Source of the DNA: Burkholderiaceae bacterium
GTDB taxonomy: Bacteria > Pseudomonadota > Gammaproteobacteria > Burkholderiales > Burkholderiaceae_C
Assembly: GCA_029864165.1 (NCBI GenBank)
Contig: JAOTTZ010000064.1
Location: 1 to 7,891, forward strand
Direction of reading: 5' to 3'
Length of the DNA: 7,891 nt
In this document: piece by piece, positions 7,095 to 7,891 of the stretch
Numbering within the stretch: the stretch's first letter is position 1
Layout of the letters: each line of letters starts with the position of its first letter
The notes under the pieces: generated by a model
The model's database searches: none
Told to the model about the DNA's origin: nothing
What the model saw: only the letters and a program-made list of their open reading frames with translations
Made by a program: the position numbers and the translations under genes

Positions 7095-7487
7095 CTAAGG
7101 CGCGTTTATCCCAAGCTGAAATTTGGCGGCAAGGCGGACGTCCTCGTCGGGATCTCCGAGCACTGACCGCAGCAAAGCGACACCCTGATCGTAAGGCTCA
7201 ACCGCCTAGGCCATCATTTTCGTGACATCCGGATCAGGATAGCGGAACCGCCGCAATTGATACACCGCCGCCGCAGTCCCGCCATCGTTGGCCAGCGCCT
7301 GCAGCGCTTGCCCGCGCGCATGGGCGTCTGGGTCTGCCAGCGACGCCTCCAGCTCAGCACGCGCCGCGCGTTGACTGATACTCGCATCACTACCCTCGGC
7401 CAAAGCGGTAACCCCTTGCAAGCGAACGGCAGGGTCTGGATCGGTCGCCATCAGCAAGGGTTGCATGGCAAGCGCCGACGCATCGGA
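7095..7487 (-). pseudogene. HEAT-repeat protein remnant, interrupted by an in-frame amber codon
   Basis: Minus-strand frame with repeating helical-hairpin units: MATDPDPAVRLQGVTALAEG, then ELEASLADPDAHARGQALQ, then RRFRYPDPDVTKMMA, then a TAG at 7208-7206. The same frame continues without loss of pattern as GVALLRSVLGDPDEDVRLAA and ends at TAG 7097-7095. The repeated DPD(x)nVRLxA pattern is that of HEAT/PBS-lyase-type repeats, which act as protein-binding scaffolds. Because the repeat continues on both sides of the first TAG, that codon looks like a nonsense mutation within an older reading frame. The 5' part is also missing: the pattern begins near 7487 with no good ribosome site (ATG at 7466-7464 is the only nearby candidate). 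A truncated but translated protein ending at 7206 is possible. It lies between purL and the transporter gene, same strand. Confidence 0.65.
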
Positions 7488-7534
7488 GCCCCTAGCGAAA
7501 TTAACGTCGGCTCTGGGTGCATCGATGCCATCGC

Positions 7535-7559
7535 AAAAGCCCACCCCCGCGGCGGGCTT
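7535..7559 (-). terminator. Probable intrinsic terminator downstream of purL and the DUF4160 remnant
   Basis: Read on the minus strand: AAGCCCGCC, a short G-rich loop, then GGTGGGCTTTT. The arms pair over about nine positions (AAGCCC with GGGCTT, one G-U, then CC with GG), and a run of T's overlaps the 3' arm. This is a classic Rho-independent layout and would end transcription coming from purL, about 160 bases after its stop. A coincidental GC-rich match is possible because the T-run is short. Confidence 0.55.
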
Positions 7560-7678
7560 AAACCATAATTTGGCTTCGCCGCCTTCACCACGAACATGCA
7601 CATGCGCGGGCTCACGCCGATTCCGCTCGTTGGAGTAAAAGAAAAGCGGTACGCTTTGTAGCGAAAAACAAAGGGCCT
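7554..7678 (-). pseudogene. DUF4160 family remnant (start codon lost, frameshifted, truncated)
   Basis: Two adjacent minus-strand frames together spell a DUF4160 N-terminus: RPFVFRYKAYRF in one frame, then FFYSNERNRREPAHVHV and GEGGEAKLWFKP in the next. DUF4160 proteins, small and often encoded beside DUF2442 proteins, typically begin MPTVFRYxxYRFFFYSNE and continue with a PxHVHV and an AKFW block. Here the expected start codon reads AGG (7678-7676) instead of ATG, and one base is missing in the T4 tract (7645-7642), where five T's would restore YRFFFYSNE. The rest of the domain after KLWFKP is not recognisable, and a terminator-like hairpin falls there. The gene is therefore most likely dead. 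The family has no established function that I can assign. Confidence 0.7.
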
Positions 7679-7717
7679 GGTACGAACGAAAGAGCGGTAC
7701 CGACCAACGCTTCGCGT

Positions 7718-7891
7718 TTACGCGACCCACTTGCGCGCATTCCAAAACATGCGCATCCACGGACTCGCTGCGCTCGCTTGACCTGTTGTCCAGCTCATCT
7801 GCACGTTGCGAAATACGCGCTCTGGGTGTGGCATCAGGACGGTAAAGCGCCCATCGGCGGTGGTCACTCCCGTCAAGCCGCCGGGGCTACC
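7718..7891 (-). CDS. purL: Phosphoribosylformylglycinamidine synthase (FGAM synthase), C-terminal 57 residues (partial, N-terminus off right edge)
   Basis: Minus strand, open from the window edge to TAA at 7720-7718. The residues match the C-terminus of the long single-chain Pur[21 protein letters not shown], then [10 protein letters not shown], then [15 protein letters not shown]. PurL makes FGAM from FGAR, ATP and glutamine in the fourth step of purine synthesis, in the cytoplasm. This piece is the end of its glutamine amidotransferase domain, and the HPE in MPHPE supplies the His and Glu of the Cys-His-Glu triad (the Cys lies upstream, outside the window). An oddity: between the SW and SPW blocks, where relatives carry HPxxWGED, this protein reads TTGQASAA (same length), and the usual FRNAR is FWNAR. 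The frame is otherwise intact. An overlapping minus-strand reading frame (start at 7760) is spurious. Confidence 0.92.
   Translation of the reverse strand, partial: GSPGGLTGVTTADGRFTVLMPHPERVFRNVQMSWTTGQASAASPWMRMFWNARKWVA

Noticed and set aside
7091..7104. Small hairpin CGCGC-TAAG-GCGCG followed by TTT
   Set aside because: Only a 5-bp stem with three T's, and it includes the last stop codon of the HEAT remnant; too weak to call a terminator.
7053..7166. 37-residue plus-strand ORF (MKLRFSPRSEYVTALRRVYP...)
   Set aside because: Antisense to the end of the HEAT remnant and its downstream sequence; no support for expression.
7206..7760. 184-residue minus-strand ORF
   Set aside because: Its N-terminus overlaps the purL end out of frame, its middle is the DUF4160 remnant after a frameshift, and its end is part of the HEAT remnant. 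A terminator-like hairpin lies inside. It is a composite artefact, not one gene.

Overview
The window is GC-rich proteobacterial chromosomal DNA. The gene types (an AlgE-like outer-membrane beta-barrel, a long-form PurL, a UMF1-type transporter) suggest a Gram-negative organism, probably a gamma- or betaproteobacterium. I cannot name the genus from sequence alone.

Layout from left to right: (1) 1 to about 1088, minus strand: most of an AlgE-like 'alginate export' family beta-barrel, with its C-terminus beyond the left edge and no clean start codon in frame with its signal peptide. (2) About 1089-1741: a long divergent intergenic region with several inverted repeats and no convincing gene. (3) 1742-4645, plus: a 967-residue three-part protein, acyl carrier protein + fatty acyl-AMP ligase + PlsC-type acyltransferase. 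(4) 4739-5521, plus: a multi-pass membrane protein carrying the complete Ser/His/Asp/His/His set of the CREST (alkaline ceramidase-like) hydrolases. (5) 5639-6940, minus: a UMF1/Atg22-like major facilitator transporter, convergent with gene 4. (6) 7095-7678, minus: two decayed genes, a HEAT-repeat fragment broken by an amber stop and a DUF4160 remnant with a lost start codon and a frameshift. (7) 7718 to the right edge, minus: the last 57 residues of PurL (FGAM synthase).

The biological centre is the plus-strand pair. The first protein has every part needed to activate a free fatty acid as acyl-AMP, load it on a carrier domain in the same chain, and pass it to a lipid acceptor at the membrane. 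The second is a predicted membrane zinc hydrolase of a superfamily that releases acyl chains from lipids. Together they could form an acyl-remodelling or recycling pair (release, reactivation, re-esterification). That coupling is inference from adjacency and domain content. The AlgE-like pore upstream is divergently transcribed and its link to the pair is unknown.

Two 'genes' that a simple ORF call would report or miss deserve care. The AlgE-like gene and the purL end both run off the window. An apparent 184-residue minus-strand ORF at 7206-7760 is an artefact that joins out-of-frame purL, the DUF4160 remnant and part of the HEAT remnant.
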